Shown here: piece by piece, positions 16,152-25,000 of the stretch | How the letters are laid out: each line of letters begins with the position of its first letter | How positions within the stretch are numbered: the stretch's first letter is position 1 | DNA from: Candidatus Poseidoniales archaeon | GTDB taxonomy: Archaea > Thermoplasmatota > Poseidoniia > Poseidoniales > Poseidoniaceae | Reading direction: 5' to 3' | Assembly (NCBI GenBank): GCA_003602415.1 | Contig: QQSK01000013.1 | Coordinates: 116,220-180,219 of the forward strand | Length of the DNA stretch: 64,000 nucleotides | Notes under the pieces: generated by a model | Seen by the model: the letters and a program-made list of their open reading frames with translations, nothing else | Told to the model about the DNA's origin: nothing | The model's database searches: none | Made by a program: the position numbers and the translations under genes

Positions 16152-16817
16152 ATGTCGGGCATTTGTGTCGGCCTTGTGAGCGGAGGAATAGATTCGCCCG
16201 TCGCCGTTGCTCGAATGTTAATGGCAGGATGGAAAATCTATCCTTTACACGCATCTCAAGAGCCTGTTACCGGTCCCGCAGCAGAAGAGAAAACAGTTGC
16301 TTTACTTCGTCATTTGTTGAATATGGAAGGCCCGGTAGGAGATGCAGCTAGAGAAAATCTTTCTCGCGAGTTAATCGTTGTTCCAGTTGCAGAATCTTTG
16401 GCTTTGTTTACAGAAAAGTGGAATCATTCCGAATATTTCATTCATATGAAGAGATTATTCAACGCAATTGCAACACTGCGAGGCGAGCAGATCGATGCAA
16501 CACATGTGCTAAGCGGTGAGAATTTAGGTCAGGTGTCAAGTCAGACACTTGGAAATCTAGGAGGGGTTGAGATAGCAACTCCTCTTTTGCCATTAAGGCC
16601 ATTACTTGCTATGGATAAAGTAACGATAATGACAATGGCTCGAAAATTAGGTACTCTTGAAATTAGTGAAGGCCCTGAAGTTTGTGATGCATTGGGTCCT
16701 AGCAAACCTACCACAGTCGCCAATAAGGAGTGGCTTGAAAGTTCTGAGGAAAGAGTAGGTGGCTTGCAGCACCTCGCTTCTAGTAATTTTTCTCAACTTA
16801 GAATTGTAAATCTCTAG
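16152..16817 (+). CDS. stand-alone ThiI-type PP-loop sulfurtransferase domain
   Basis: A 221-residue ATP pyrophosphatase. The PP-loop SGGIDSPVAVARM is at the N terminus, followed by LSGENLGQVSSQTLGNL and PLLPLRPLLAMDKVTIM with C-terminal EVCDALGPSKPTT, all characteristic of the ThiI adenylation domain that activates U8 of tRNA for thiolation. The N-terminal ferredoxin-like and THUMP domains of ThiI, which bind tRNA, are missing, and no rhodanese domain is fused. It may work with a separate THUMP protein or have another substrate. ATG 16152 was chosen; ATG 16122 would add ten residues without homology. A strong GC hairpin follows. Confidence 0.78.
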   Translation: MSGICVGLVSGGIDSPVAVARMLMAGWKIYPLHASQEPVTGPAAEEKTVALLRHLLNMEGPVGDAARENLSRELIVVPVAESLALFTEKWNHSEYFIHMKRLFNAIATLRGEQIDATHVLSGENLGQVSSQTLGNLGGVEIATPLLPLRPLLAMDKVTIMTMARKLGTLEISEGPEVCDALGPSKPTTVANKEWLESSEERVGGLQHLASSNFSQLRIVNL

Positions 16818-16823
16818 GCTTTG

Positions 16824-16851
16824 CGGGTTTCCCCCTTTAGGGGGGAACCCG
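16824..16851. terminator. 12-bp GC-rich hairpin
   Basis: CGGGTTTCCCCC (16824-16835) pairs with GGGGGGAACCCG (16840-16851) with one G-U wobble and a TTTA loop. It starts 6 nt after the PP-loop gene stop. A short T-rich stretch appears only 20 nt later, so it is either an unusual terminator or an RNA 3'-end stabiliser. Confidence 0.5.
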
Positions 16852-16915
16852 TTGGTACACATCTCCGTCGGTATTTTATGCCCGACTTGAGTGGGGAGGG
16901 GAGAGGGTGGCCCCT

Positions 16916-19900
16916 ATGAATGAAAATAAGAATGGAATAACCGCTTTGGTACTGACATGCTTGATGTTGATTACTCCGCTTGCAGGAGCAGCAGATGTCA
17001 CAACATTTAGCAACGGAGGAAGTGATGTTACTGTTGAAGTTCGAGACAGTGCAGAATACACAAATTACGAAGATGGAACAATTTCATTACCATCTGGGGA
17101 CACAGTTACCAGTGCTTCGATGAAGATATCAACCGATATGGCCACTCATGAAACTTTTACATCCATCAATTCTGAGACTGCTCAATATGTTTGGGATCCT
17201 GTATACAACAACCAACAAACCGAGTATTCCACGCTTACTGATTTCACATATCATGAAGATACTGTTCAACTGGTAAGCGGTGGTTTCTCAACCGACTTCG
17301 AAAGGTCAGAATCTTCATTCTTTGACCACACAGTGCCGCCTGTCTATGATGGCACAGGTTGGCAACATGGAACCCTTTCAGAAGCAACAGTCATCAATGA
17401 CAATTGTAACACTGGTAACGATTGTTGGGGTACAAACATGTACGACTGGGACAACGATTACACCAACGACGATAATGGCGGTGGATTCTCATACAGTCTG
17501 ATTACTCCAGAGATGGAAGTCGACCCAAGTTCCCACATTGCTCGCTTCTCCAGCTGGCACGGTATGCACTGGACACAAACCAATCCAGGTTCAAATCCAA
17601 CCAATACCTACTATGATTGTGGATATGTGATGGTAAGAAACTCATCATCACCAAACTTCCCTCCACCTGATATGGGTTGGAGTTACATTCCATTCGATGC
17701 AACAAATTCCACAGGAATCAGTTATGCAAATGGACTATATCCAATTGGTTCTGGAAATGGAAAGATTCAGAATTGTGATGGATTAACAGGTACTGATTAC
17801 GCAATTGGGGGAGAATCTACTCATCCAACTACCAACCCGTCCGGTTGGGCAACACTAGCTGTAAATCTGAACGAGCACATCCACAAGTATGTACAACTGA
17901 AATTCGTTATGAGCCACAACAATGGCGCAGGTACACCTGAAAATACCACAATGCCTGGTTGGTTCATCGATGACTTCAGAATCGGTGACCCTCTTCCACA
18001 ATCTGGTTCAATGACTGTGAAAGGTTTCACTCCTCAGCAATCACCTAACCCTGGTTTCCCAGACGGATACGGTGTTCTAACAATGGAGCAAGAAACAACT
18101 CCTACCAACTCTCTAACAGTTACTGCACTTCGTGGAGGAACTACTGATATCGTAGTCGACAAGTTTGGAGAATTGATGACAGGTCTTGAAGGTCCTATCG
18201 TTGAATTGTGGGATATTGATTCTGCAGACTACCCTGTTATCGATTTGAGATTCGACTTTGATACAGGACAATATCGGTTATCGACTGCAGTTCTTCACGG
18301 CATCAATGTAGGGACTCGTGTGGGTACGGGAATGAACGACACAAATGTCGTGCTAAGTCCAATGATCCAGGACGGAGTTTGGCAAACCTCTGGCGGAGGT
18401 CAGCCATTATTCTACACTCCAACATTAACTGATAATACGTTCACTCCAACGCTTTACAGTACTAAATTTTCACAACCAATTGTCGGTGTAACACCTGTTG
18501 TGGTTGACGATTGTACTGAATCTCCTGGTGTCGAATTGAACTTAAGAGACAATTCAATTCACAATTTGACCGTTGGACAGAAGTGGATTCCAGATGATCC
18601 AATCTTCGGTTTCTCTTCAGTTGTTTCTTATGCTAACCCTTGTGGATTGTCAGAACTTTGGTTTGACCTAGAATTCGGACACAGTGCGGAAGCGGTTGAA
18701 CTTGATATCGCAAACGATGGAGATATTGAATGGGCAATGAATGAGCCGGCATTCGGCTCGTTCGGCCGTCAAACAGTATTCTGGGCAGGTTACGCTGAAG
18801 GCGTCAATCATGCTATGCACGAATCAACGCTCACACTGAACACATTCGGTGAAGCAACAGGTGGTAGTTTCATGCTACCTATGGGCGCTGATGTTTCGAT
18901 TGCTGACATTATTCTATCAGATAACACAGCAGGAGATTTCGATTTGACATTAAGGTCTAGTGGCCAAGAAGTATCTCTTGGAACAATGGCTAATCAATCT
19001 TTGATATCCTATGAAACGGTGTTCCCAATGTTTGCATTTAACGATGCAATCAATTCACTGCTAACCAACCCATTACTTCAAGCGTCTCACATTGACAATT
19101 ATGGAAATGAATGGGCTACATTCCACTTCGATGTAGCAAACGAGAACGCTCCAAGTGGAACACAGGTTGTGTTTGGACACTTGGATATCGTTTACGAATG
19201 GGACACCACAATCGGTGGTTCAAGCAATTTCGACCGTGAATTGAACCAAGGTATTGCTCTTGGAAGCGGTTCCACTGTTGAGGTTCCACTTTCACTATCG
19301 GCAGGTAGTGGAGGCGCAGTTATGTTCTCTGACCTATCGGTCACAACATCTACAGGGTATGATTCATCACTTACTCTAACCGGTAGCCCAGAGGGATTGT
19401 ATCCAAATGGTGACATCGTAGAAGCTGTGTCTATTCACAGCGTAGATTCATCAACTGGAACTTCGTTTGCTGAATCAAGACTACGCATGGAATCTTCCAG
19501 TGGAGTTGTTGAATTAGCATTCTCCGAACTATCTCTGTTCACAGAAGCATATGACCCAGATAACCTAGTTACAATGGAATCATCCTCCTATACCGAGGTT
19601 GGAGATGAAATGCATGTCACATGGAGATTCAGAATTAACACCGCTTGGGAGGATACTGCTGAATTGAGATTGTATGCCAGTTTGATCGCAGCAAATGGCG
19701 TTAATGGAATGCCTGGAGCGGTTGTTCTAGCACCTAGTAATGGTAATGCAATTGAAAATGACGCTATGATCGCTTCTTTCGAATTGCAAAATGATGCGGG
19801 AGTAACACAGAACTTAGAATCAGCAAGTTCGAACCAGAACATCAATTTGGTTGGAAGCATTAGACTAGAAGGTCTAGATGTTGCACCAGACCCAACTTCT

Positions 19901-22750
19901 TACAATCTATCTTTGCAAAGATGGGACGTTCAAACAATCAATGGAAGCGTTGTATCTGAGTGGATCGAAGTATCCAACAGTACTGGAATCATCGGTGGTG
20001 ATTTCAATTGGGCTGTTAACCTTGGATTAACAGCAGCGGGTCAAGCAACTTACAGATTCATGATCGACGGATATGAAGGCGGAGACACACTTTGCCCACC
20101 ATCTCCAATCATATCTGATTCTGATTGTGCGATTCCATTCAATCTTTCAATCGATACATATTCTCCAACATTGGTGAACATTTCTGTTCTGAAAGCATCC
20201 AATTATGACCCGACAATCTGGACTAACTGGAGAGGCTTGGTAGATGACACATGGGTGCTTCCTAACGCTCAACAAAAGGTTAGAGTTCTAGCACAAGATA
20301 TTCCTTCGCCTCCAACAACACTGGATATGTATTACTGGGTTGAATACGACCATGATCAAGACCAGGATGGCATCGCTGACCCTGATGAATACGCATTGCT
20401 TATTCTGAACAGTGACGGTAATGCTCCAACAGCAAACTATTCTGGAACATTCAGTGATGATGCCAACAAGGGGCAAGACCCTCCTGGAAAAGTTAGTATC
20501 TACATCGAAGGTACTGACCTAGGAGGAAACCCAATCGATGGCGGTATGCCTGGATTTGAAGACGATTTGGTAACCTATGTTTCAATGGATGCAAAGACAC
20601 CGAACATCAGGAATTTCTTCATCGAAGACTCTGATGGAAACCGTCTGCACAATCCAAACGAAGGTGCTCCATTCTATCAGGGGCCTTGGAATATGACAAT
20701 GTACGCTGGCAATCAATATCACCTGATTGTTGAAGCTACAGACGAAAATGGTTGGAGAGATATCAACTACTTCGAAATCGATCTAGGTCCTGAAAATATG
20801 GTTGTCTACTATTCTCCTCGCAATGAAACAGCATGGTCAGATTCTGACGACATTCAGATTGTTCCAGCCGGTAATGATAGCGACGGACCTAAGGTTGTCA
20901 GAATGGATGGAGGACGACTAATCGATCCGTTCGAGGATGAATTCTATCTTGATTTACCTATTAGGATGAATTGGGATATTATCGGAATCGAGTCCACTAC
21001 CTATGTTCCTCAATTGAGAATCAAGGATATGGATAGAGATCCTTCTTTGATGAGTGAATCTGGTGGAAGGCACAAGCAACGCTGGGTCTACAGTGACGGT
21101 ATCCAGTTGGATTACAGAAATGGAATCAGTCCAACCTTCACAGATATGTCTGAGCCTTACTCACAGAATGTTGAGTTAGCGTTCGTATTCCCTGGTGACA
21201 CAATCTCCATGGAAGGCAAGTATGCGTACTTGGATGGAATCAACAATGGAGTATACGTTCTGCCTGAAGGTGAATTTACTCTTGAAGTGACCAGAGAAGC
21301 AGCAATGATGGATGGAAACAAGGGTTACCTTGCTTATCCAGCAGGTGGTGCAGATGGTTCTAGAACCGATGGCCCAACATTGCATACCATCGATGGTGGA
21401 GCATTCAACATCAACATTACAGCACCTCCACTATCAAATGAATATGTATACACTTTCAAACTGGTCAATCTACCAGATGGTGCTACTGACACTACTGCAA
21501 CCATCTGTGATGGTAACAATGCATTTGGATGCGCATCATTCAAGATTAAGGTAGATGGACAGAAGCCAGAAGTTGAGAAAGATTCCTGGTCTGTAAGTTC
21601 GGGAATTAACCAAGAAGTTCTTGGAATCACTCTACCTTCTTCTACCATGCATTGTGTGGATGTACAAGCAATAGTTGAAGAGAATGCAGCATTATTGGCC
21701 GGAGAAGTCGATTTAATGTGGTCATTCTACTCTGATGCAGATTCTAATCTAACATGGCCAGTTTACGGACAGAGATTTGGTGCAGATGCACAATCTCATC
21801 CAATGGACTTGAAGATTCAAGGTGGCGACTACTTGCTCAGTGCTGATTGTGTTGACCTTTGGCCAGACCCACAAGATCCAACTCAGGCACAAATTACTAC
21901 AGTCGATGTTGTCATGTGGATTGAAGGACGAGACTCAGCAGGATGGACTATCGATGGTGGCGGCCCTAACAGCGCAGGTGGAATCAGTTCTATCTGGTCA
22001 TCAGACCCAGTTCATAACTCGCAATACAGGCTCGTTCACGAACAAGCCAAGTTCAGTGTAATCGATGTCAGAATGACGCCGAAGAGTCCAGAAGTAGGGG
22101 ATGTTCCTGAACTAGAAATTTCACTTCAGAACATTGGAACCAAGGATGGAAACATTACACTTGAGGTGCAATCTGTCAAAGAAGGCGGATTCCCTACAAC
22201 AGAAATCACCTGGACTACAGATGAAATTGCTCAAGGAACAATGGCTAACGTATTCGTTACAGACTTAGAGATATTCGCAAACCCTACAAGTGGAATGTAT
22301 TTCCTAATTGTAGATGCAGAAACCAATGAAGTACTTTGGAATGGTTCAGAGAACTCTAAGTCATTCAATGTCGCTGAAGCAAGCGATGATGAAGGATTTT
22401 TGTCAGGTTCTGGAATGTTGATAGTCATTGGATTAGCAACTCTGATTCTAATTCTATTGGTCGCAGTTGTAATCTTGGCACGAAGAGATTCTGGTGATGG
22501 TACTTACGAATACGAGTATGAGTATGATGAGGAAGACAAGTCATACGCTGATATTCCGTCAGCCGGAACTGCAGCAGGGCCACCATCTTCAGGACCTCCA
22601 TCTGCGGGGCCTCCTCCTACGTCCGTGGACCCATTGATGGCAGCAGCATTAGCTGAATTCCCACAATGGGATGAGGCTACTATCCAAGGATACTTCGATC
22701 AGGGCTGGGATATAGACAGCCTACGTGATTGGGTTAACAGCAATCAGTGA
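16916..22750 (+). CDS. giant secreted, C-terminally anchored surface protein
   Basis: A 1944-residue protein. A signal peptide (NGITALVLTCLMLITPLAGA) is followed by an ectodomain of about 1800 residues made of beta-rich modules, with repeated Asn-, Asp- and Gly-rich strands. Near residue 1135 there is a calcium-type DHDQDQDGIADPDEYALL segment, and near residue 1720 a CARDB/Ig-like module (RMTPKSPEVGDVPELEISLQ) typical of archaeal cell-surface proteins. A membrane helix (MLIVIGLATLILILLVAVVI) lies at about 1838-1858, then an acidic Tyr/Glu strip, a Pro/Gly/Ser-rich linker and a 35-residue helical tail with WDEATIQGYFDQGWD. It is probably a structural or polymer-binding surface protein. ATG 16916 replaces the GTG 16907 frame start. 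Confidence 0.75.
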   Translation: MNENKNGITALVLTCLMLITPLAGAADVTTFSNGGSDVTVEVRDSAEYTNYEDGTISLPSGDTVTSASMKISTDMATHETFTSINSETAQYVWDPVYNNQQTEYSTLTDFTYHEDTVQLVSGGFSTDFERSESSFFDHTVPPVYDGTGWQHGTLSEATVINDNCNTGNDCWGTNMYDWDNDYTNDDNGGGFSYSLITPEMEVDPSSHIARFSSWHGMHWTQTNPGSNPTNTYYDCGYVMVRNSSSPNFPPPDMGWSYIPFDATNSTGISYANGLYPIGSGNGKIQNCDGLTGTDYAIGGESTHPTTNPSGWATLAVNLNEHIHKYVQLKFVMSHNNGAGTPENTTMPGWFIDDFRIGDPLPQSGSMTVKGFTPQQSPNPGFPDGYGVLTMEQETTPTNSLTVTALRGGTTDIVVDKFGELMTGLEGPIVELWDIDSADYPVIDLRFDFDTGQYRLSTAVLHGINVGTRVGTGMNDTNVVLSPMIQDGVWQTSGGGQPLFYTPTLTDNTFTPTLYSTKFSQPIVGVTPVVVDDCTESPGVELNLRDNSIHNLTVGQKWIPDDPIFGFSSVVSYANPCGLSELWFDLEFGHSAEAVELDIANDGDIEWAMNEPAFGSFGRQTVFWAGYAEGVNHAMHESTLTLNTFGEATGGSFMLPMGADVSIADIILSDNTAGDFDLTLRSSGQEVSLGTMANQSLISYETVFPMFAFNDAINSLLTNPLLQASHIDNYGNEWATFHFDVANENAPSGTQVVFGHLDIVYEWDTTIGGSSNFDRELNQGIALGSGSTVEVPLSLSAGSGGAVMFSDLSVTTSTGYDSSLTLTGSPEGLYPNGDIVEAVSIHSVDSSTGTSFAESRLRMESSSGVVELAFSELSLFTEAYDPDNLVTMESSSYTEVGDEMHVTWRFRINTAWEDTAELRLYASLIAANGVNGMPGAVVLAPSNGNAIENDAMIASFELQNDAGVTQNLESASSNQNINLVGSIRLEGLDVAPDPTSYNLSLQRWDVQTINGSVVSEWIEVSNSTGIIGGDFNWAVNLGLTAAGQATYRFMIDGYEGGDTLCPPSPIISDSDCAIPFNLSIDTYSPTLVNISVLKASNYDPTIWTNWRGLVDDTWVLPNAQQKVRVLAQDIPSPPTTLDMYYWVEYDHDQDQDGIADPDEYALLILNSDGNAPTANYSGTFSDDANKGQDPPGKVSIYIEGTDLGGNPIDGGMPGFEDDLVTYVSMDAKTPNIRNFFIEDSDGNRLHNPNEGAPFYQGPWNMTMYAGNQYHLIVEATDENGWRDINYFEIDLGPENMVVYYSPRNETAWSDSDDIQIVPAGNDSDGPKVVRMDGGRLIDPFEDEFYLDLPIRMNWDIIGIESTTYVPQLRIKDMDRDPSLMSESGGRHKQRWVYSDGIQLDYRNGISPTFTDMSEPYSQNVELAFVFPGDTISMEGKYAYLDGINNGVYVLPEGEFTLEVTREAAMMDGNKGYLAYPAGGADGSRTDGPTLHTIDGGAFNINITAPPLSNEYVYTFKLVNLPDGATDTTATICDGNNAFGCASFKIKVDGQKPEVEKDSWSVSSGINQEVLGITLPSSTMHCVDVQAIVEENAALLAGEVDLMWSFYSDADSNLTWPVYGQRFGADAQSHPMDLKIQGGDYLLSADCVDLWPDPQDPTQAQITTVDVVMWIEGRDSAGWTIDGGGPNSAGGISSIWSSDPVHNSQYRLVHEQAKFSVIDVRMTPKSPEVGDVPELEISLQNIGTKDGNITLEVQSVKEGGFPTTEITWTTDEIAQGTMANVFVTDLEIFANPTSGMYFLIVDAETNEVLWNGSENSKSFNVAEASDDEGFLSGSGMLIVIGLATLILILLVAVVILARRDSGDGTYEYEYEYDEEDKSYADIPSAGTAAGPPSSGPPSAGPPPTSVDPLMAAALAEFPQWDEATIQGYFDQGWDIDSLRDWVNSNQ

Positions 22751-22756
22751 TTCATC

Positions 22757-23554
22757 ATGAATCTTGATTGGGAAGACATACATTGGAAAGACCCAGATGG
22801 TGGCACAATTGTGCTGCATGGGATTCTTCCAACAGTAGTTCTGCCTAATGGCATGAGGCCCAGATTTAATTGGCATGGTTTAGGCATAATGGGCTCGAGT
22901 GAAGAGATTGAAGTTTGGACTGAAGAGGAAAAGGCAGAATTGAAAGATTCTGGAATAAATCTCGATAGTGCAATCCTGAATGGAGGGCTAGACAGTCTGT
23001 ATTTGGAAATGCTCACTTGGGTCGAAGGATTACAAGTGGGAAGATTCCCAGACCCAGAACCGCGCAGATTGCATAAGGCAGCAGTCAATCATGACCGTCC
23101 AGTTTTCTTTGCAGAACCGGATATGGATGATGAATCCTGGGCAACCTATCTCGAGAAAGAAGCGAAAGCAATGACTCGTCCTCGTAAATTATTGAAAATG
23201 ATATTTGTTTCAAGACGTTGGAGAAAGTGCATCAAGAAAATGCGTAAGCACGTAATCGAACAACCGGTCCGAGAGCCAGATGGATTACAAGCAGCTAGTG
23301 CTCTTGCAGCCACCTGGTGGACTCTAAACAGAGAAAACTCGGAACAGGATTTGAATGAGGAAAAAGACTTGAGATTCGCAGGACGCCTAAGAGGAGGATT
23401 GGCGAAATTGAGAGAGGATTTCAAAGATGATGCATTACTCTTAGTGCCAATACAACAGGCTGGTAGAAAATCTATGCTAGCCGCATTAGAAAAACTTCCA
23501 GAACCAGAGGAGAGTTCTTCACTTGCCTCCTCCTCGGATGGAGAGGAGGAGTGA
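22757..23554 (+). CDS. conserved hypothetical cytoplasmic protein
   Basis: A 265-residue protein without signal or membrane segment, not recognised. The N-terminal 60 residues are strand-rich (GTIVLHGILPTVVLPNG, WHGLGIMGSSEEIEVW); the middle is strongly basic around KLLKMIFVSRRWRKCIKKMRK; the C terminus is Ser/Glu-rich (SSSLASSSDGEEE). It starts 6 nt after the surface-protein stop, and its stop overlaps the next gene by a GTGA. The C-terminal codons form the left arm of a hairpin that covers the ribosome site of the TBP-like gene, implying translational coupling. Confidence 0.6.
   Translation: MNLDWEDIHWKDPDGGTIVLHGILPTVVLPNGMRPRFNWHGLGIMGSSEEIEVWTEEEKAELKDSGINLDSAILNGGLDSLYLEMLTWVEGLQVGRFPDPEPRRLHKAAVNHDRPVFFAEPDMDDESWATYLEKEAKAMTRPRKLLKMIFVSRRWRKCIKKMRKHVIEQPVREPDGLQAASALAATWWTLNRENSEQDLNEEKDLRFAGRLRGGLAKLREDFKDDALLLVPIQQAGRKSMLAALEKLPEPEESSSLASSSDGEEE
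23527..23551 (+). promoter_or_regulatory. 9-bp hairpin enclosing the ribosome site of the TBP-like gene
   Basis: CTCCTCCTC (23527-23535) is a perfect inverted repeat of GAGGAGGAG (23543-23551) with a GGATGGA loop. The right arm contains the GGAGG Shine-Dalgarno sequence for ATG 23557. In mRNA the stem would hide the site until ribosomes finishing the upstream gene melt it. Confidence 0.55.
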
Positions 23555-23556
23555 TT

Positions 23557-24096
23557 ATGAGCGGTTCAAATAAAATCGATGTTCGTGTCGATAACCTTCT
23601 GGTGAGATTCACCCCAACACCTGCTGTAGACCTTGAAGAAGCGGTTGAGAGACTTGGTGGAGTAGTCAATGGCGACGTCATTATCAAGATGTTAGATGCT
23701 CCTAGAGCGACTTTGATTATCGATGCTGAAGGTCGAATTATTGTCCATGGAACACATCGTATCGAAGCAGCCAGAGCAGCAGCAAAGGAAATGCTACTGC
23801 GAATGGGAAGAGATGATTCAGGACTGGTTACCGAATTAGGACCAATCGTAGCCTCATTTGATTTTGGCGAAACTGTACCAATTCACAATATTCGTTCAAA
23901 TTTAGGAAGCGGCACTTCCTCTGTTGATGAAAGACTTGGCTGCCTTAGAATAGAAGACTCTCGACATGATCTGGAATTATTGATTTGGCCAAATGGTCGC
24001 TGTGTAGCTCTGAATGCTCGACACCCTAACATGGTGGCAATGTCTGCAGTTCATTGGAAGTCGAAATTCGCTGATAAGAAATCTCTCAAGGCGTGA
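23557..24096 (+). CDS. TBP-like protein (divergent TATA-binding protein)
   Basis: A 179-residue protein of TBP length. The first half follows the TBP repeat well: KIDVRVDNLLVRFTPTPAVD, LEEAVERLGGVVNGDVIIKM, LDAPRATLIIDAEGRIIVHG, THRIEAARAAAKEML. The second half (LGPIVASFDFGETVPIHNIR, then LELLIWPNGRCVALNA and MSAVHWKSKF) keeps strand and helix spacing but has lost most conserved residues, including the canonical PGLVYR-like segment. It could be a second, specialised TBP that alters promoter choice, or a TBP-fold protein with another ligand. ATG 23557 has GGAGG 7 nt upstream. Confidence 0.6.
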   Translation: MSGSNKIDVRVDNLLVRFTPTPAVDLEEAVERLGGVVNGDVIIKMLDAPRATLIIDAEGRIIVHGTHRIEAARAAAKEMLLRMGRDDSGLVTELGPIVASFDFGETVPIHNIRSNLGSGTSSVDERLGCLRIEDSRHDLELLIWPNGRCVALNARHPNMVAMSAVHWKSKFADKKSLKA

Positions 24097-24944
24097 GTCA
24101 AATGGATTGGAATGGACCAATCCTCGATGACCATTTCCATCTAAACCGTAACGGTAGATTCTTGGATGCTGCTAGAGATTTTTTACGAGTAGGCGGTACG
24201 GATTTAGTACTGGTTCACTGTCCCGATTTCGCTTCACCTCCAGTCACAAGGCAAGGGCACAAGGATGCCTATGCAGATACGATTGCCATGGCTGAACAAG
24301 TTAGAGAATTAGGCCTAGGTGTACGAGTCATTTTGGGCCCTCATCCGGCAGCGTTTGCTCACCAATTCGAAACACTTGGAGATAGAGCTGAAGAAAATTA
24401 CTGGGATAGTATTGAGACGGCATTGGAGTTTGTTCACGAAGGTAAAGCACACGGTATTGGTGAAGTAGGAAGGCCCCACTGGAAGGTTACCGATGAGATT
24501 TGGAGTCGCTCAAACACTCTATTGTTAGAGACTATGCAACTGGCGGCTAAGGAAGGAATACCTCTGCAATTGCACGTTGAAGGCGAATCGGATGAAACCT
24601 ATGGTGATCTTGCTGTAATGGCAGACAAGGCAGGTCTAGCAAGAGAGAAACTGGTTAGGCATTATGCACCACCTAGAGTAGATGAATCCTATACTCATGG
24701 GCTAACTCCAAGTGTTCTGGCAGGTAGTGGTTCAATAGACCAATTAATGGCGACATTTGAATCATCATCACATGGTTTCATGCTTGAAACCGACTACATG
24801 GACGACCCCAGGAGGCCAGGTGCAGTTTTGGGGCCAAAGACAGTTCCTAAACGGACCAGACAATTACTGGCCGCAGGTTTAGACGAAGAGGTTCTGTATC
24901 TCTGTCACAGAGATTTACCAAACAGGATTTATGGGGAAATGTAA
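24093..24944 (+). CDS. archaeal TatD-related metal-dependent hydrolase
   Basis: A 283-residue amidohydrolase-fold protein. The metal ligands of the TatD/COG1099 type are visible: DDHFHLN at the N terminus (HxH), GIGEVGRPHW (Glu), LQLHVEG (His), and a C-terminal His/Asp region (LVRHYAPP, LETDYMDD). The archaeal branch is annotated as predicted hydrolase, possibly nuclease, with no proven substrate. Its GTG start overlaps the TBP-like stop (GTGA); ATG 24102 is an alternative that begins MDWNGPI. It is co-transcribed with the two preceding genes by spacing. Confidence 0.75.
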   Translation: MSQMDWNGPILDDHFHLNRNGRFLDAARDFLRVGGTDLVLVHCPDFASPPVTRQGHKDAYADTIAMAEQVRELGLGVRVILGPHPAAFAHQFETLGDRAEENYWDSIETALEFVHEGKAHGIGEVGRPHWKVTDEIWSRSNTLLLETMQLAAKEGIPLQLHVEGESDETYGDLAVMADKAGLAREKLVRHYAPPRVDESYTHGLTPSVLAGSGSIDQLMATFESSSHGFMLETDYMDDPRRPGAVLGPKTVPKRTRQLLAAGLDEEVLYLCHRDLPNRIYGEM

Positions 24945-25000
24945 ACCAGCCCCCCAAAGAGTTCATGACCTTGGATATATTCGCACGGTTTGGTGGAAAC

